A DNA stretch of 64,000 nt from Sporosarcina luteola (GCF_007991495.1 NZ_BJYL01000008.1:1-64000); one strand, 5' to 3'. Positions 24,312 through 33,299 are shown, numbered from the stretch's first letter. Translations and numbers: made by a program. The notes: a model not told the origin generated them from the letters alone.

Positions 24312-25517
24312 ATGAAACCTATTTGGTTGCTGAACGCAACAATCGTATTGGAGCGATCAATACTAGAAAACGGCTTTTTACATTTGAAAGAGGGTAAAGT
24401 CTGTTCATTTGGACATATGGCGGATTGCCCGCCAATTCCAGATCGTGATCTGCAACTTGATTGTCAATCAAAACGAATCATCCCCGGCATGATCGATATC
24501 CATGTTCATGGCGCAGGCGGTTTTGACGTCATGGATGCTTCTGTTGAGGCGTTGGACGGAATGGCAAAGAAACTTGCACAGGAAGGGACGACTTCCTTCC
24601 TGGCAACGACGATGACAAACCCGGCCAATCGGATCGGTGAAGCGATGTCTGCTATAAAAATGTACCGCGAGCGAATCAAGCAAGGCGTTCCTGAAATGAT
24701 CGGCATCCATTTGGAAGGACCTTTCATTCATCCGGTACAAAAAGGAGCCCAGCCGGAGCAGCATATTTTACAGCCCGATATAGAATTATTTAACGAGTGG
24801 CAACGATTGTCAGGCGGGGCAATTAAAATTGTTACCTTTGCACCTGAGACAGGAGATCGGTCCTTTGTTGAAAGGCTCGTTCAAGAGGGTGTCATCGCTT
24901 CGATTGGACATTCGAATGCGACGTATGCAGAAACGTTGGAAAATGTGCGAAGTGGTGTAACACATGCAACTCATTTATTCAACGGAATGAGGGGGCTTCA
25001 TCATCGTGAACCTGGTGTAGTAGGTGCAGCGTTGTTGGCTGACGAAGTTTATGTCGAAGTAATTCCGGACGGGCATCATTTTCATCCCGATTTGTTGAAA
25101 CTTATATTGAGGCAGAAGGGAGTCGAACGGACGCTTGTCATAACAGATGGCATCCGGGCGAAAGGAATGCCAGACGGAGTTTATGATCTAGGCGGCAACA
25201 ATGTCACCGTACGGGATGGGAAATGTACGTTGGAAAAAGGGGCTTCCTTAGCAGGCAGTATTCTGACGATGAATGAAGCGAGGAAAAACATAGCGAAGTG
25301 GGGCGGCTTGTCATTGCTTGAGCAGACATATATTACTTCGTTGAATCAGGCAAAACGGTTAGGCATTGATTCCCGGAAAGGGTCCATTGCAGTAGGAAAA
25401 GATGCCGATGTTGTTCTTCTAGACGAAACGGACCATATCGAAATGACAATCTGTAACGGTACGATTGCCTATGCATCTGCCAATTCCAATTTTAAGAGAT
25501 TGTGTGATTTGATGTGA
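24312..25517 (+). CDS. nagA: N-acetylglucosamine/galactosamine-6-phosphate deacetylase
   Basis: The 401-residue amidohydrolase has the metal-site residues expected of NagA: HxH near 64-66 (IDIHVHGAGG), Glu135 (IHLEGPFIHP), His200 (SIGHSNATY), His221 (THLFNGM) and catalytic Asp279 (ITDGI). It removes acetate from N-acetylhexosamine 6-phosphate. No nagB-type deaminase gene accompanies it. An SIS-family enzyme and a tagatose-type aldolase follow instead, so the galactosamine version (AgaA role) is plausible. Enzyme class is confident, sugar specificity is inferred. Confidence 0.93.
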   Translation: MKPIWLLNATIVLERSILENGFLHLKEGKVCSFGHMADCPPIPDRDLQLDCQSKRIIPGMIDIHVHGAGGFDVMDASVEALDGMAKKLAQEGTTSFLATTMTNPANRIGEAMSAIKMYRERIKQGVPEMIGIHLEGPFIHPVQKGAQPEQHILQPDIELFNEWQRLSGGAIKIVTFAPETGDRSFVERLVQEGVIASIGHSNATYAETLENVRSGVTHATHLFNGMRGLHHREPGVVGAALLADEVYVEVIPDGHHFHPDLLKLILRQKGVERTLVITDGIRAKGMPDGVYDLGGNNVTVRDGKCTLEKGASLAGSILTMNEARKNIAKWGGLSLLEQTYITSLNQAKRLGIDSRKGSIAVGKDADVVLLDETDHIEMTICNGTIAYASANSNFKRLCDLM

Positions 25518-25576
25518 AATTTGCTGAAGTGATGATATATTGGAACTAGAAGAATTATTTAAAAGGATGAATTTGA

Positions 25577-26308
25577 ATGAAGCCACTAGATCAAGCAAGC
25601 ATTATTCCATTATATTATCAAGTTAAGCAACGTTTAGAGGAGCGCATCAAATCGGGTGAATGGAATCCAGGTGATAAAATAGACTCGGAAAACCAGTTGA
25701 TGGAAAAGCTCAATGTTAGTCGGAACACAGTGAAAAAGGCCATTGAAGAAATGGTGCAGGAGGACATTCTGTATCGGATTCAAGGAAAAGGAACTTTCGT
25801 TGCGCATGCGAAGCTTGAACAATCGCTAGGTGGCTTTTATAGTTTCAGCCAGGTGCTGAGGGATAAGGGATTCAAACCTTCTGATATTGTACTGGAAGTT
25901 GAAGAAGTTAGCCCGTCTTCGGCTGTGAGGAAAGGGTTACAGCTTGACCATGAAGAAAAGGTAATTAAAATGAAACGTATCCGCTGTGCAGATGGAGAGC
26001 CAATCATATTGGAGTCCTCCTACATGCCTAAGTCAATCGTACGGAACAAGGATGATTTGTTTGACGTGGCAACGTCATCATTGTACGAATTGCTGGCAAA
26101 CCGATATGGAGTTTCCGTCATCCGTGCAAAAGAGGCATTTGAGCCGGTTTTAATCCGGGAAGAAGAAAGCGTCCATTTGAAAACGGAAGTAGGAAAGCCT
26201 GCTTTGCTATTGGAACGAACGGCTTTTGACACGAACAATCGTCCGGTGGAATTTTGCATATCGATTGTCCGTGGTGATCGTTGCCGATTTTATACCGATT
26301 TGGTGTAA
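25577..26308 (+). CDS. GntR/HutC family regulator, NagR-like
   Basis: The 243-residue protein has an N-terminal winged helix (PLYYQVKQRLEERIKSGEW ... SRNTVKKAIEEM ... IQGKGTFVA) and a C-terminal UTRA effector domain ending DRCRFYTDL. It resembles B. subtilis NagR/YvoA, which senses glucosamine 6-phosphate and controls amino-sugar genes. It follows nagA by 59 bases. It is the second regulator of the cluster besides the LacI protein, suggesting split control of uptake and catabolism. Confidence 0.9.
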   Translation: MKPLDQASIIPLYYQVKQRLEERIKSGEWNPGDKIDSENQLMEKLNVSRNTVKKAIEEMVQEDILYRIQGKGTFVAHAKLEQSLGGFYSFSQVLRDKGFKPSDIVLEVEEVSPSSAVRKGLQLDHEEKVIKMKRIRCADGEPIILESSYMPKSIVRNKDDLFDVATSSLYELLANRYGVSVIRAKEAFEPVLIREEESVHLKTEVGKPALLLERTAFDTNNRPVEFCISIVRGDRCRFYTDLV

Positions 26309-26340
26309 GTGCATAGTTTTTCTATGTACTTGCATATCGT

Positions 26341-26590
26341 TATTGTCCAGCTACAGGCGCTAGCGGGATGCCTTAATTTCTGCACAAACCGCAGAAATAC
26401 GGCAAATCGAACCCTGCGCAGTTCGACTTGCTCGGGTCATAAGTCAAAGCTGCTCTGTGGCAAAGACCGCCACGCCGCATCTTTGCCTTATGCCTGAGGC
26501 CGGCAGGATGCCGGTCATGCAGTCGTTGCCGCAGGACGCGGCGTTCTTAGACTGCGAACCTTTGCTGGGCAAGCGCCTTCCGCTTTTCTT
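26341..26590. repeat. Bacillus-type GTCCAGCTACAGGCG intergenic repeat, copy A
   Basis: The copy opens with TATTGTCCAGCTACAGGCG and closes with AAGCGCCTTCCGCTTTTCTT, the terminal motifs of a GC-rich dispersed element known from many Bacillales genomes. Its interior carries several nested inverted repeats (for example GCCGGCAGGATGCCGGC). It is much more GC-rich than flanking DNA. No protein-coding content is supported. Confidence 0.8.
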
Positions 26591-26710
26591 ATTGTCCAGC
26601 TACAGGCGGCAGCCCCTCGAGTCGCTTCAGATTTGAAAGAAAAGGCAAAGTGCGCCTTTTTTTCAAATCCTCCAGCGCTTGTCGGGGCTAAACGCCGCCT
26701 TTCGCTTTTC
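26591..26710. repeat. Bacillus-type GTCCAGCTACAGGCG intergenic repeat, copy B
   Basis: A second copy directly abuts copy A: ATTGTCCAGCTACAGGCGGC, then GCCCCTCGAGTCGCTT pairing with AGCGCTTGTCGGGGC, ending GCCGCCTTTCGCTTTTCG. It should fold as a long hairpin. It sits between the gntR-type and aldolase genes in what is otherwise a co-directional sugar operon. Confidence 0.8.
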
Positions 26711-26751
26711 GTTAGTTATACCAACAACCCTATCACGCAGGAGGTATTTAA

Positions 26752-27594
26752 ATGCCATTAGTTACTACAAAAGAAATGCTAAAGGATGCTCGCGACAACC
26801 ATTACGCAATTGGGGCATTTGGTGCACATAATTTGGAAATTATCAAGTCAATCATTGCCGGAGCTGAATCGGTCGGAGCTCCTGTCATTTTACAAACTAC
26901 ATCCAGTACATATAAATATGTCGGTATGCCTTATATGATTGCGATGGCTAAGGCGGCGGCGGAACAAGCGAAAGTTCCAGTCGCATTGCATTTGGATCAT
27001 GGGGAATCGTTCAATGTCGTGATGGAATGTTTGCGGGCAGGCTATACGTCCGTCATGATAGACGGTTCCACTCTTCCGTATGAGGAGAATGTGATGCTCG
27101 TCAAGCGTGTCGTGGAAGCTGCGCGACCAATCGGGATACCGGTGGAAGCCGAGCTAGGGACGATTGGCGGTGTGGAAGATGACCTTGTCGTCGATGAAAA
27201 CATGGCCGCGTTCACCGATCCGTTGCTCGCGGGCGAGTTCGTACGGGCAACGGGTATCGACTCATTAGCCCCTGCTTTCGGAACTGCCCACGGAAATTAC
27301 AAGCAAGAACCGGATTTACAATTCGATCTGCTTAGCAAGATTCAGGATGAGACGTCAATTCCTTTAGTCATGCATGGAGCATCAGGCGTCAGTGAAGAAA
27401 GCGTGCGGAAGGCATTGCAATATGGCGTGGCGAAAGTGAATTTCTCGACGGAATTGAAGGACTTATTTGCTGATGAATTGCGTTCCTATTTCATTGAAAA
27501 TCCAAACGAAAACGATCCACGGAAATATTTCCTTCCGGCGAGAGAGGCGCTCATCGACTTAGTGAAGAAGAAGATTGAGATGCTGCAACGATGA
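26752..27594 (+). CDS. gatY: Class II aldolase, tagatose/fructose-bisphosphate type
   Basis: The 280-residue zinc aldolase has catalytic Asp82 and zinc ligand His83 (ALHLDHGES), further ligands near Glu133 (VEAELGTIGG), His180 (GTAHGNY) and His208 (VMHGASG), and the NFSTEL phosphate-binding segment. It splits a ketohexose 1,6-bisphosphate into dihydroxyacetone phosphate and glyceraldehyde 3-phosphate. The short, GatY/KbaY-like form and the adjacent PfkB and SIS genes favour tagatose 1,6-bisphosphate. Fructose 1,6-bisphosphate is the alternative. Its stop codon overlaps the next start by four bases. Confidence 0.88.
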   Translation: MPLVTTKEMLKDARDNHYAIGAFGAHNLEIIKSIIAGAESVGAPVILQTTSSTYKYVGMPYMIAMAKAAAEQAKVPVALHLDHGESFNVVMECLRAGYTSVMIDGSTLPYEENVMLVKRVVEAARPIGIPVEAELGTIGGVEDDLVVDENMAAFTDPLLAGEFVRATGIDSLAPAFGTAHGNYKQEPDLQFDLLSKIQDETSIPLVMHGASGVSEESVRKALQYGVAKVNFSTELKDLFADELRSYFIENPNENDPRKYFLPAREALIDLVKKKIEMLQR

Positions 27595-28523
27595 TTACAT
27601 CGATTACATTGAACGCTGCAATCGATCAGATTTACCGGCTTGATTGTTTAGCAGTTGGCGGAGTCAATCGGATTATGGATATGCACCAAGATGCAGGTGG
27701 AAAAGGACTGAACGTCGCCAAAGTTCTTACTTCATTAGGTGCTGAGGTAGATGCCGGCGGTTTTTTAGGCGGCAGCAATGGCGAAAAAATCCGCCGCCTT
27801 GTGAAAGAAAAGGGGATTCCTGAACAGTTCATACCGATAGCTGGTGAGAGCAGGGTATGCCTAACGGTTATGGATACATCGACGGGGAAAGGCACGGAGC
27901 TATTGGAAAGCGGCCCGGTCATTTCCGAGGAAGAATGGAAGTCGATGCTTGAATGGTTGCGCGTAAAATCGAATCAGACGAAATGGTTTGCTTTGAGCGG
28001 CAGCTTACCGAAAGGGCTGCCCGATGATGCCTACGCGCAAATGATCGATATCATTAATGCCAACGGAGCGAAAGCGGTGCTCGATACGAGTGGAATTGCA
28101 TTGCGGTATGGCATTGAAGCAAAACCATTTGCCATCAAACCGAACGAGAAGGAATTCGCTGACATGGTCGGTTCGGAATCCTTGTCGACGGAGAGGATGC
28201 GTAAAGAAGGATGCCGCCTCGCAGAACAAGGAATTGGGCATGTTTGTCTTACATTGGGAGAGAAGGGTGCTTTGTTTTGTAATCAAACAGGTGCTTTCCA
28301 AGCAGAAGCGCCGCTAATTGACCTCAAAAACCCTGTAGGGAGCGGTGATGCATTCATTGGCGGATTGCTGTACGGGTTTTCCTCTTTCGAAGATGATGTG
28401 AAAGCGTATAAGCGGGCGATTGCATGCGGCTCCGTCAATGCTGCCCATCCAGAGATCGGCTACAGTGATTGGAATGAAGTCGAGGATTTGATGAAAATGA
28501 TTAAGATTCAGGAATTTAATTGA
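27591..28523 (+). CDS. PfkB-family 1-phosphofructokinase / tagatose-6-phosphate kinase
   Basis: The 310-residue kinase has the N-terminal substrate signature DAGGKGLNVAKVL and the catalytic motif NPVGSGDAFIGGL with Asp253. This is the LacC/FruK branch of the ribokinase superfamily, which phosphorylates ketohexose monophosphates to bisphosphates. The start overlaps the aldolase stop (ATGA), so the two are translationally coupled. With the aldolase it forms the lower half of the predicted amino-sugar pathway. Confidence 0.9.
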   Translation: MITSITLNAAIDQIYRLDCLAVGGVNRIMDMHQDAGGKGLNVAKVLTSLGAEVDAGGFLGGSNGEKIRRLVKEKGIPEQFIPIAGESRVCLTVMDTSTGKGTELLESGPVISEEEWKSMLEWLRVKSNQTKWFALSGSLPKGLPDDAYAQMIDIINANGAKAVLDTSGIALRYGIEAKPFAIKPNEKEFADMVGSESLSTERMRKEGCRLAEQGIGHVCLTLGEKGALFCNQTGAFQAEAPLIDLKNPVGSGDAFIGGLLYGFSSFEDDVKAYKRAIACGSVNAAHPEIGYSDWNEVEDLMKMIKIQEFN

Positions 28524-28534
28524 GGGAGGAAATT

Positions 28535-29554
28535 ATGATGCATACGTATAATGAAATTAAAAACCAGGCGGAACAGTTGCATAAGACTTATGAGCTTTTG
28601 GAGAAAGAAACTTTTAATACGGGTGAAGTCGATCAAGTTATTTTCACAGGGTGCGGCACGTCATTTTACTTGGCCTCTTCGGCTGCAAGATACTATCAAA
28701 ACGCAACGGGTGTGTTCGCCGCAGCGGTCCCGGCTTCTGAGCTGTTTCTTCATGCGTCTACGTGGATCATACCTGGGAAGAAGTATTTAGTGGTAGCTAT
28801 TTCACGATCAGGGACGACATCAGAAATCATTATGGCATTGGACAACTTGAAGGAGAATGAGCAAATCCGTACATTGGCGATCACTTGCAATGGCGATACG
28901 GCAATGGCTGAGATGGCTGATGAAGTGATTGCTCTTGATCATATTTCGGAACAAAGCGTTGTCATGACGCAATCTTTCTCGAATATGATGTATGCTTTGC
29001 AACTCTATGCGGTGAAATGGGCGGAATCAGAACAAGATTTGAATGAGCTTTCACGTATCCCGGATCTTGTGAATGCATTGATTGCGTCAGAGGACCAGAC
29101 GAAAGTAATTGCAGAAAACTTGACGAAAAAGCGATTCATTTATCTTGGATCAGGTCAATATAACGGATTGGCGAAAGAGGCAACATTGAAATTGAAGGAA
29201 ATGACGCAAACAGAATGCGAAAGCTATTCCAGCCTGGAATTCAGACATGGTCCGATTTCGATTGTAGACGAATCGACTGTTGTCATTCTCCTTGCACAGA
29301 AGGAGACAGCTGCTTTTGATCAAAGTCTCGTGAAAGATATACAGCGTCTCGGCGGGTATGTGCTCGTCATCGGACCGACTAATGAAGATTTTGAAGCGGA
29401 TCAGCTTATTCGACTGACCGATGAAATTACCGACCATAACCGATACTCCCTATACGTTCCGCTCCTTCAATTTCTGGCATACCAGCGTGCTGTCCGTCTT
29501 GGATTTAATCCTGACCAACCGCGAAATCTGACACAGGTCGTCAAACTGGCGTAA
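28535..29554 (+). CDS. SIS-domain sugar-phosphate isomerase/deaminase (AgaS-like)
   Basis: The 339-residue protein has two SIS domains related to the isomerase half of GlmS: FTGCGTSFYLAS, AISRSGTTSE, KEATLKLKEM, SLEFRHGP and a C-terminal NLTQVVKLA. Such enzymes isomerise and often deaminate amino-sugar phosphates. In the presence of nagA and the tagatose-type genes, a galactosamine-6-phosphate deaminase (AgaS role) is the most coherent reading. FrlB-type deglycase is an alternative because of similar size and motifs. The ATG at 28535 follows GGGAGG; the start codon itself begins 11 bases after the upstream stop. Confidence 0.85.
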   Translation: MMHTYNEIKNQAEQLHKTYELLEKETFNTGEVDQVIFTGCGTSFYLASSAARYYQNATGVFAAAVPASELFLHASTWIIPGKKYLVVAISRSGTTSEIIMALDNLKENEQIRTLAITCNGDTAMAEMADEVIALDHISEQSVVMTQSFSNMMYALQLYAVKWAESEQDLNELSRIPDLVNALIASEDQTKVIAENLTKKRFIYLGSGQYNGLAKEATLKLKEMTQTECESYSSLEFRHGPISIVDESTVVILLAQKETAAFDQSLVKDIQRLGGYVLVIGPTNEDFEADQLIRLTDEITDHNRYSLYVPLLQFLAYQRAVRLGFNPDQPRNLTQVVKLA

Positions 29555-29564
29555 GTGCAACCGA

Positions 29565-30506
29565 ATGGAATATATACTCGCGGCGGATATCGGAGGAACG
29601 AAGTTGGCGGTGGCTCTTTTTCGTGCAGATGGAGTAATGGTCAGCTCCACTGTGAAGAAGAGCGAAACGGAAGACGGGGAATTGCTTTATCATTTATTTA
29701 CGAATGCGTGTGATGAACTGTGCACAAAAGCTGGAGTGGAACGGACGGGTATAAAGGGCATTTCAATTGGGCTGCCCGGTATCGTTGATGTGGATAAAGG
29801 CGTCGCGGTATTCCAAAACAATTTGCCGTGGCGGGACTTTCCGATTAAGGAGCGGTTGTCGGGCATTTTCACTGAGGCAGACATCAAAGTGGATAACGAT
29901 GTGTATATGGCTGCCTGGGGAGAATACAAACAGAGAGGCTTTGCTGAAGAGTCACTTGTTTACGTCACATTAAGCACCGGCATTTCTTGCTGCAGCATAA
30001 TTGGCGGTCAGTTCGTGCGAGGGGCAGGGATGGCTGGTGAAATAGGGTTCGGCATTGTGGATGATCGCATGCTGAGCTTGGAGACGCAAGTGTCGGGACC
30101 GGCAATGGAAGCAAAGGGGAAAACTGCCTTCGCCGATCCGGACATGACGCTGCACGATATAATGGATCGTTATTATGCAAATGACGATCAAGCGGTCTTC
30201 ATTCTCAATGAAGCCGTTCGAGCATTAGCAAAGCAAGTGCACCATACACTTCTTCTGCTCGATCCGCATGCAATTGTGTTAGGCGGCGGTGTGTTCAACA
30301 ACCATCCGAGACTCGTTGAAGCTGTGAAAAACGAGCTTGCCGACTATTTACAGCATCCTTTATTCAAAGGCAAAGAGAAGCGAATTGAAACGAGCCTTTT
30401 GAAAGGGAATGCCGGCTTATGGGGTGCCTTTTTCCGCTTCGGAACACGCAAGAAGGATTCCGTGGAAGAGAGCAATCCGATCTACTGCTTAACGAATGAG
30501 GTGTAG
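29565..30506 (+). CDS. ROK family sugar kinase lacking the zinc motif
   Basis: The 313-residue protein has the ROK ATP-binding start (LAADIGGTKLAVALF), a catalytic Asp in VDNDVYMAAWGEY, TLSTGISC and GAGMAGEIGFGIV. The usual CxCGxxGCxE zinc motif expected after the GEIG segment is missing and replaced by MLSLETQVSGPAM. Known zinc-lacking ROK members exist, so it may still be an N-acetylhexosamine kinase. That activity is needed because ABC uptake does not phosphorylate the sugar. It follows the SIS gene by ten bases and its end overlaps a terminator. Confidence 0.85.
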   Translation: MEYILAADIGGTKLAVALFRADGVMVSSTVKKSETEDGELLYHLFTNACDELCTKAGVERTGIKGISIGLPGIVDVDKGVAVFQNNLPWRDFPIKERLSGIFTEADIKVDNDVYMAAWGEYKQRGFAEESLVYVTLSTGISCCSIIGGQFVRGAGMAGEIGFGIVDDRMLSLETQVSGPAMEAKGKTAFADPDMTLHDIMDRYYANDDQAVFILNEAVRALAKQVHHTLLLLDPHAIVLGGGVFNNHPRLVEAVKNELADYLQHPLFKGKEKRIETSLLKGNAGLWGAFFRFGTRKKDSVEESNPIYCLTNEV

Positions 30507-30533
30507 GATGAGATATGTCCTGCACCTTTTTTT
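30499..30533 (+). terminator. Terminator ending the amino-sugar operon
   Basis: AGGTGTAGGAT pairs imperfectly with GTCCTGCACCT, followed by a run of T. The stem overlaps the kinase stop codon. Confidence 0.8.
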
Positions 30534-30540
30534 ATGTTGC

Positions 30541-30576
30541 AAAAAAGCCTTCACTCGTCTAATGAGCAAAGGCTTG
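30541..30576 (-). terminator. Terminator for the msmX-type gene
   Basis: Read on the minus strand, AAGCCTTT and GAAGGCTT form a stem followed by TTTTTG. It lies just beyond the ATPase stop codon. Confidence 0.75.
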
Positions 30577-30581
30577 TACAA

Positions 30582-31688
30582 TCATACTTCTTCTGTAATG
30601 CGCATTTCTGTTGAACTATCAAAGAAATGGGCTTTTTCCATGTCAAAGGCCAATTGTAATTTTTGTTGTGGATGAACATCCGTATCTGCATTCAGTCGAG
30701 CGATGAATGACTGGCCCTCAATAGAGGAATACACCATCATTTCAGCACCGGTCAATTCTGCAACATCGACCTGTACTTGTACTAGGGAGTCGGACGATTT
30801 CTCCTTACTATCGACCGTATAATGGATATGCTCTGGTCTGACGCCGAGTATTACTTCTTTCCCACCGAAATCCCGCTTCTCCAATAGATGATAAGCCTTT
30901 TCTGGAATCTTGAGTGAAACTGGTCCAATGGTAAATTGTCCATCCTGTACTGTACCGGTAAAGAAGTTCATGGCTGGTGACCCGATAAACCCACCTACGA
31001 AGACGTTTTGAGGATTTTCGTATACTTCCTTTGGCGTCCCGATTTGTTGAATCAAACCATCCTTCATAACGACGAGACGCGTTGCCATCGTCATTGCTTC
31101 CGTCTGATCATGTGTTACGTAAACGGTTGTCGTGCCTAAACGCTGATGCAATTTCGAAATTTCCGCCCGCATTTGAACCCGCAACTTAGCGTCGAGATTT
31201 GAAAGTGGTTCGTCCATCAAAAACAATTTGGCATCCCGTACGATTGCCCTGCCGAGAGCAACCCGCTGTCTTTGTCCCCCAGACAAAGCTTTCGGTTTAC
31301 GTGTCAAATATTCATCAAGCCCTAGAATGTCTGCCGCTTTTCTAACCCGCTCGTCAATTTCGGCTTTCGAGAATTTACGAAGCTTCAATCCGAATGCCAT
31401 ATTATCGTAAACGGACATGTGGGGATATAGCGCATAATTCTGAAAAACCATGGCGATGTCGCGGTCTTTTGGAGCAACATCATTCATCAGTTTGCCCTCA
31501 ATTCGCAGCTCACCCTCAGTGATCTCCTCAAGCCCTGCAATCATCCGTAACGTAGTGGACTTACCGCAGCCGGAAGGACCGACGAGGACAATGAATTCCT
31601 TTTCCACGACCCGCAAATTAAAATCCGATACAGCAACGGCGTCATCTCCGTACTTTTTATAAATACGATCCAATACTAACTCTTCCAT
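30582..31688 (-). CDS. msmX: Sugar ABC transporter ATPase, MsmX/UgpC type
   Basis: The 368-residue ATPase has Walker A GPSGCGKST, signature LSGGQRQRVALGRA, Walker B LFLMDEPLSNLD, the His switch VTHDQ, and a C-terminal OB/TOBE regulatory region. MsmX-type ATPases serve several sugar importers, and the Lpl-type permeases nearby have no ATPase of their own. The ATG at 31688 (MEELVLDRIYKKYG) follows AAGGGGTGG; a longer in-frame extension upstream is unlikely. It lies 111 bases behind the PucR/CdaR-type gene in the same direction. Confidence 0.93.
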   Translation of the reverse strand: MEELVLDRIYKKYGDDAVAVSDFNLRVVEKEFIVLVGPSGCGKSTTLRMIAGLEEITEGELRIEGKLMNDVAPKDRDIAMVFQNYALYPHMSVYDNMAFGLKLRKFSKAEIDERVRKAADILGLDEYLTRKPKALSGGQRQRVALGRAIVRDAKLFLMDEPLSNLDAKLRVQMRAEISKLHQRLGTTTVYVTHDQTEAMTMATRLVVMKDGLIQQIGTPKEVYENPQNVFVGGFIGSPAMNFFTGTVQDGQFTIGPVSLKIPEKAYHLLEKRDFGGKEVILGVRPEHIHYTVDSKEKSSDSLVQVQVDVAELTGAEMMVYSSIEGQSFIARLNADTDVHPQQKLQLAFDMEKAHFFDSSTEMRITEEV

Positions 31689-31799
31689 ACAAGCCACCCC
31701 TTTTGTCAGTTCATACGTTAAGGATAGCAATGAAGCCGAAAGAGCGGTATGGACACGTTGCACAAAAAGTACAATCACTATATTGTGCAAACTGTCTTC

Positions 31800-32687
31800 T
31801 TAGCGCGAAGTGAGCAAGCTGGCGCAATACGCTACGAGTGCACCGTCAAAGCTTCGGACGGAGATGCCGGTCGTTTCCTGAAACTTAGCAAGTCTATAGT
31901 TCAACGTATTTCGATGAATGTGCAACTTTTCGGAAGTGACGGAGGCGTTGAATCCATTTTCGAAAAACGATCTGACTGTTTCAAGCATGCTGTCATCAAA
32001 GCCGATCGGTTCAAGAATTTCTCTATGCAATATCTCTTTCATCTCTTGTGATGCTTGGTCGATGAAAAAAGAAGGAAAAAGAAGCTCCATCGTGAAAATC
32101 CGCTTATTAGGTAGTAAAGATAGGCCTTGTAAGAACCATTCTGCCTCCTTAGCAAATTTCGTATGGTAGCCGTCATCCGCTGTATGGAATTTTCCAATGT
32201 ACATCTTAGTTTTAATAAAGAAATCCGCTTCAAGCGCACTTAAAAACGAAGCCAAGTCCTCAATGGTTTGTGTATAAGTTGATTTCTGTTCGATTAGAAC
32301 CGCTTGATCGGCTGATATGTACACAAGTTGCATATTTTCGTCAAAAAACGCAGTTACCGCATCCTCCAGCTCCTCAACTTTCGCACTTTGAAGCTTCAGA
32401 TGTACGGCACGGATTTCTGATTGATTGCCGACAGGGGAATTGCCTGTTCCTTCTAAAAAACGGATCCATCTTTCCGTGATCGGGTTAGATGGAAAAGGAG
32501 TATGCGGCACTTCTTTGAAAAGGGCAGCTAGCATCGTATATTCACGCATCGAAACTTCTGATTTCAAAATGCGTATCCAGTAGTTTTCATGTGAATTGTG
32601 AAAAACGTACTCATGCTGTCGATTTAATGCAGGTCGGGAAGATAGTATTTCAAGAGATGGAAATAAAGTTGTCATTTCAGCTAACAA
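31800..32687 (-). CDS. PucR/CdaR family regulator
   Basis: The 295-residue protein carries at its C-terminus the PucR-type helix-turn-helix (GFNASVTSEKLHIHRNTLNYRLAKFQETTG). The N-terminal ~200 residues are a weakly conserved sensory part with no recognised ligand motif. CdaR relatives activate sugar-acid genes. Here the neighbour is the MsmX-type ATPase, which it may control. The TTG start has GGAGCG eight bases upstream; an ATG at 32675 is possible. Confidence 0.8.
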   Translation of the reverse strand: MLAEMTTLFPSLEILSSRPALNRQHEYVFHNSHENYWIRILKSEVSMREYTMLAALFKEVPHTPFPSNPITERWIRFLEGTGNSPVGNQSEIRAVHLKLQSAKVEELEDAVTAFFDENMQLVYISADQAVLIEQKSTYTQTIEDLASFLSALEADFFIKTKMYIGKFHTADDGYHTKFAKEAEWFLQGLSLLPNKRIFTMELLFPSFFIDQASQEMKEILHREILEPIGFDDSMLETVRSFFENGFNASVTSEKLHIHRNTLNYRLAKFQETTGISVRSFDGALVAYCASLLTSR

Positions 32688-32920
32688 ATAATTTCGCTCC
32701 TTCCATCGGGGGTCTAACTACTAGTATACAACGGATAAAAGATTGATAGGGAGTTTAATTGCCAGAAAAAAGCGTGAATAAACCATGGACACCAATACTT
32801 CCGGATCAATAGTCCCGTATGTCGAAAGGATTGTTTTGCTTGGAATCGTTATGAAACTGAAACTCTGTCGTTTGTTTCTCGTAAATGGAAGAGACCATTT
32901 AAAGAGTGGAAAGGAGCGGT

Positions 32921-33294
32921 TTGAAATTGAAACAGCGAATACAAATGGCATTTACGGCTTTTTGCATAGTCATTTTATTGATCGGTAGTACAAAGAAAGT
33001 CGATGATGAGGGAATGGAACTGGCGGCAACGCCTGAGGAAACTGAAGAGGAAGTGGCTTCTGATGAGGAAAAGATTGACGAGGAAGATGAAATTGAAATT
33101 AGTAAACCGGCAGAAGATTTAGGAGCGATGGAAATTGAGCTTACGGGCACTGCCTCTATTGATGGCAAGGTGTTGAAAGTGGAGGAGCAATCGATGCATT
33201 TGGGGAAAATGGCGAAAAAATGACAGGCGAGCTAGTCGAGACGGAGGGAGATGGACAAAGAGCGATTGTGCGTGTGAAGGAGAGGAAGGAATAA
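32921..33294 (+). pseudogene. Small secreted acidic protein, probable frameshift
   Basis: A TTG start after AAGGAG opens a frame with a signal-like hydrophobic segment (MAFTAFCIVILLIG) and an acidic stretch. The frame then reads GTASIDGKVLKVEEQS and runs into an early stop at 33223. Moving to the frame beginning at 33196 gives AFGENGEKMTGELVE and continues sensibly to a stop at 33294. Adding one A near 33193 would join the two as QSNAFGENGEK. This suggests a one-base deletion or a sequencing error. Function unknown. Confidence 0.5.
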
Positions 33295-33299
33295 ATTTC

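Noticed and set aside
26309-26497. Small frame in the repeat region between gntR and the aldolase gene
   Set aside because: It lies inside the GC-rich intergenic repeat and shows no protein-like features.
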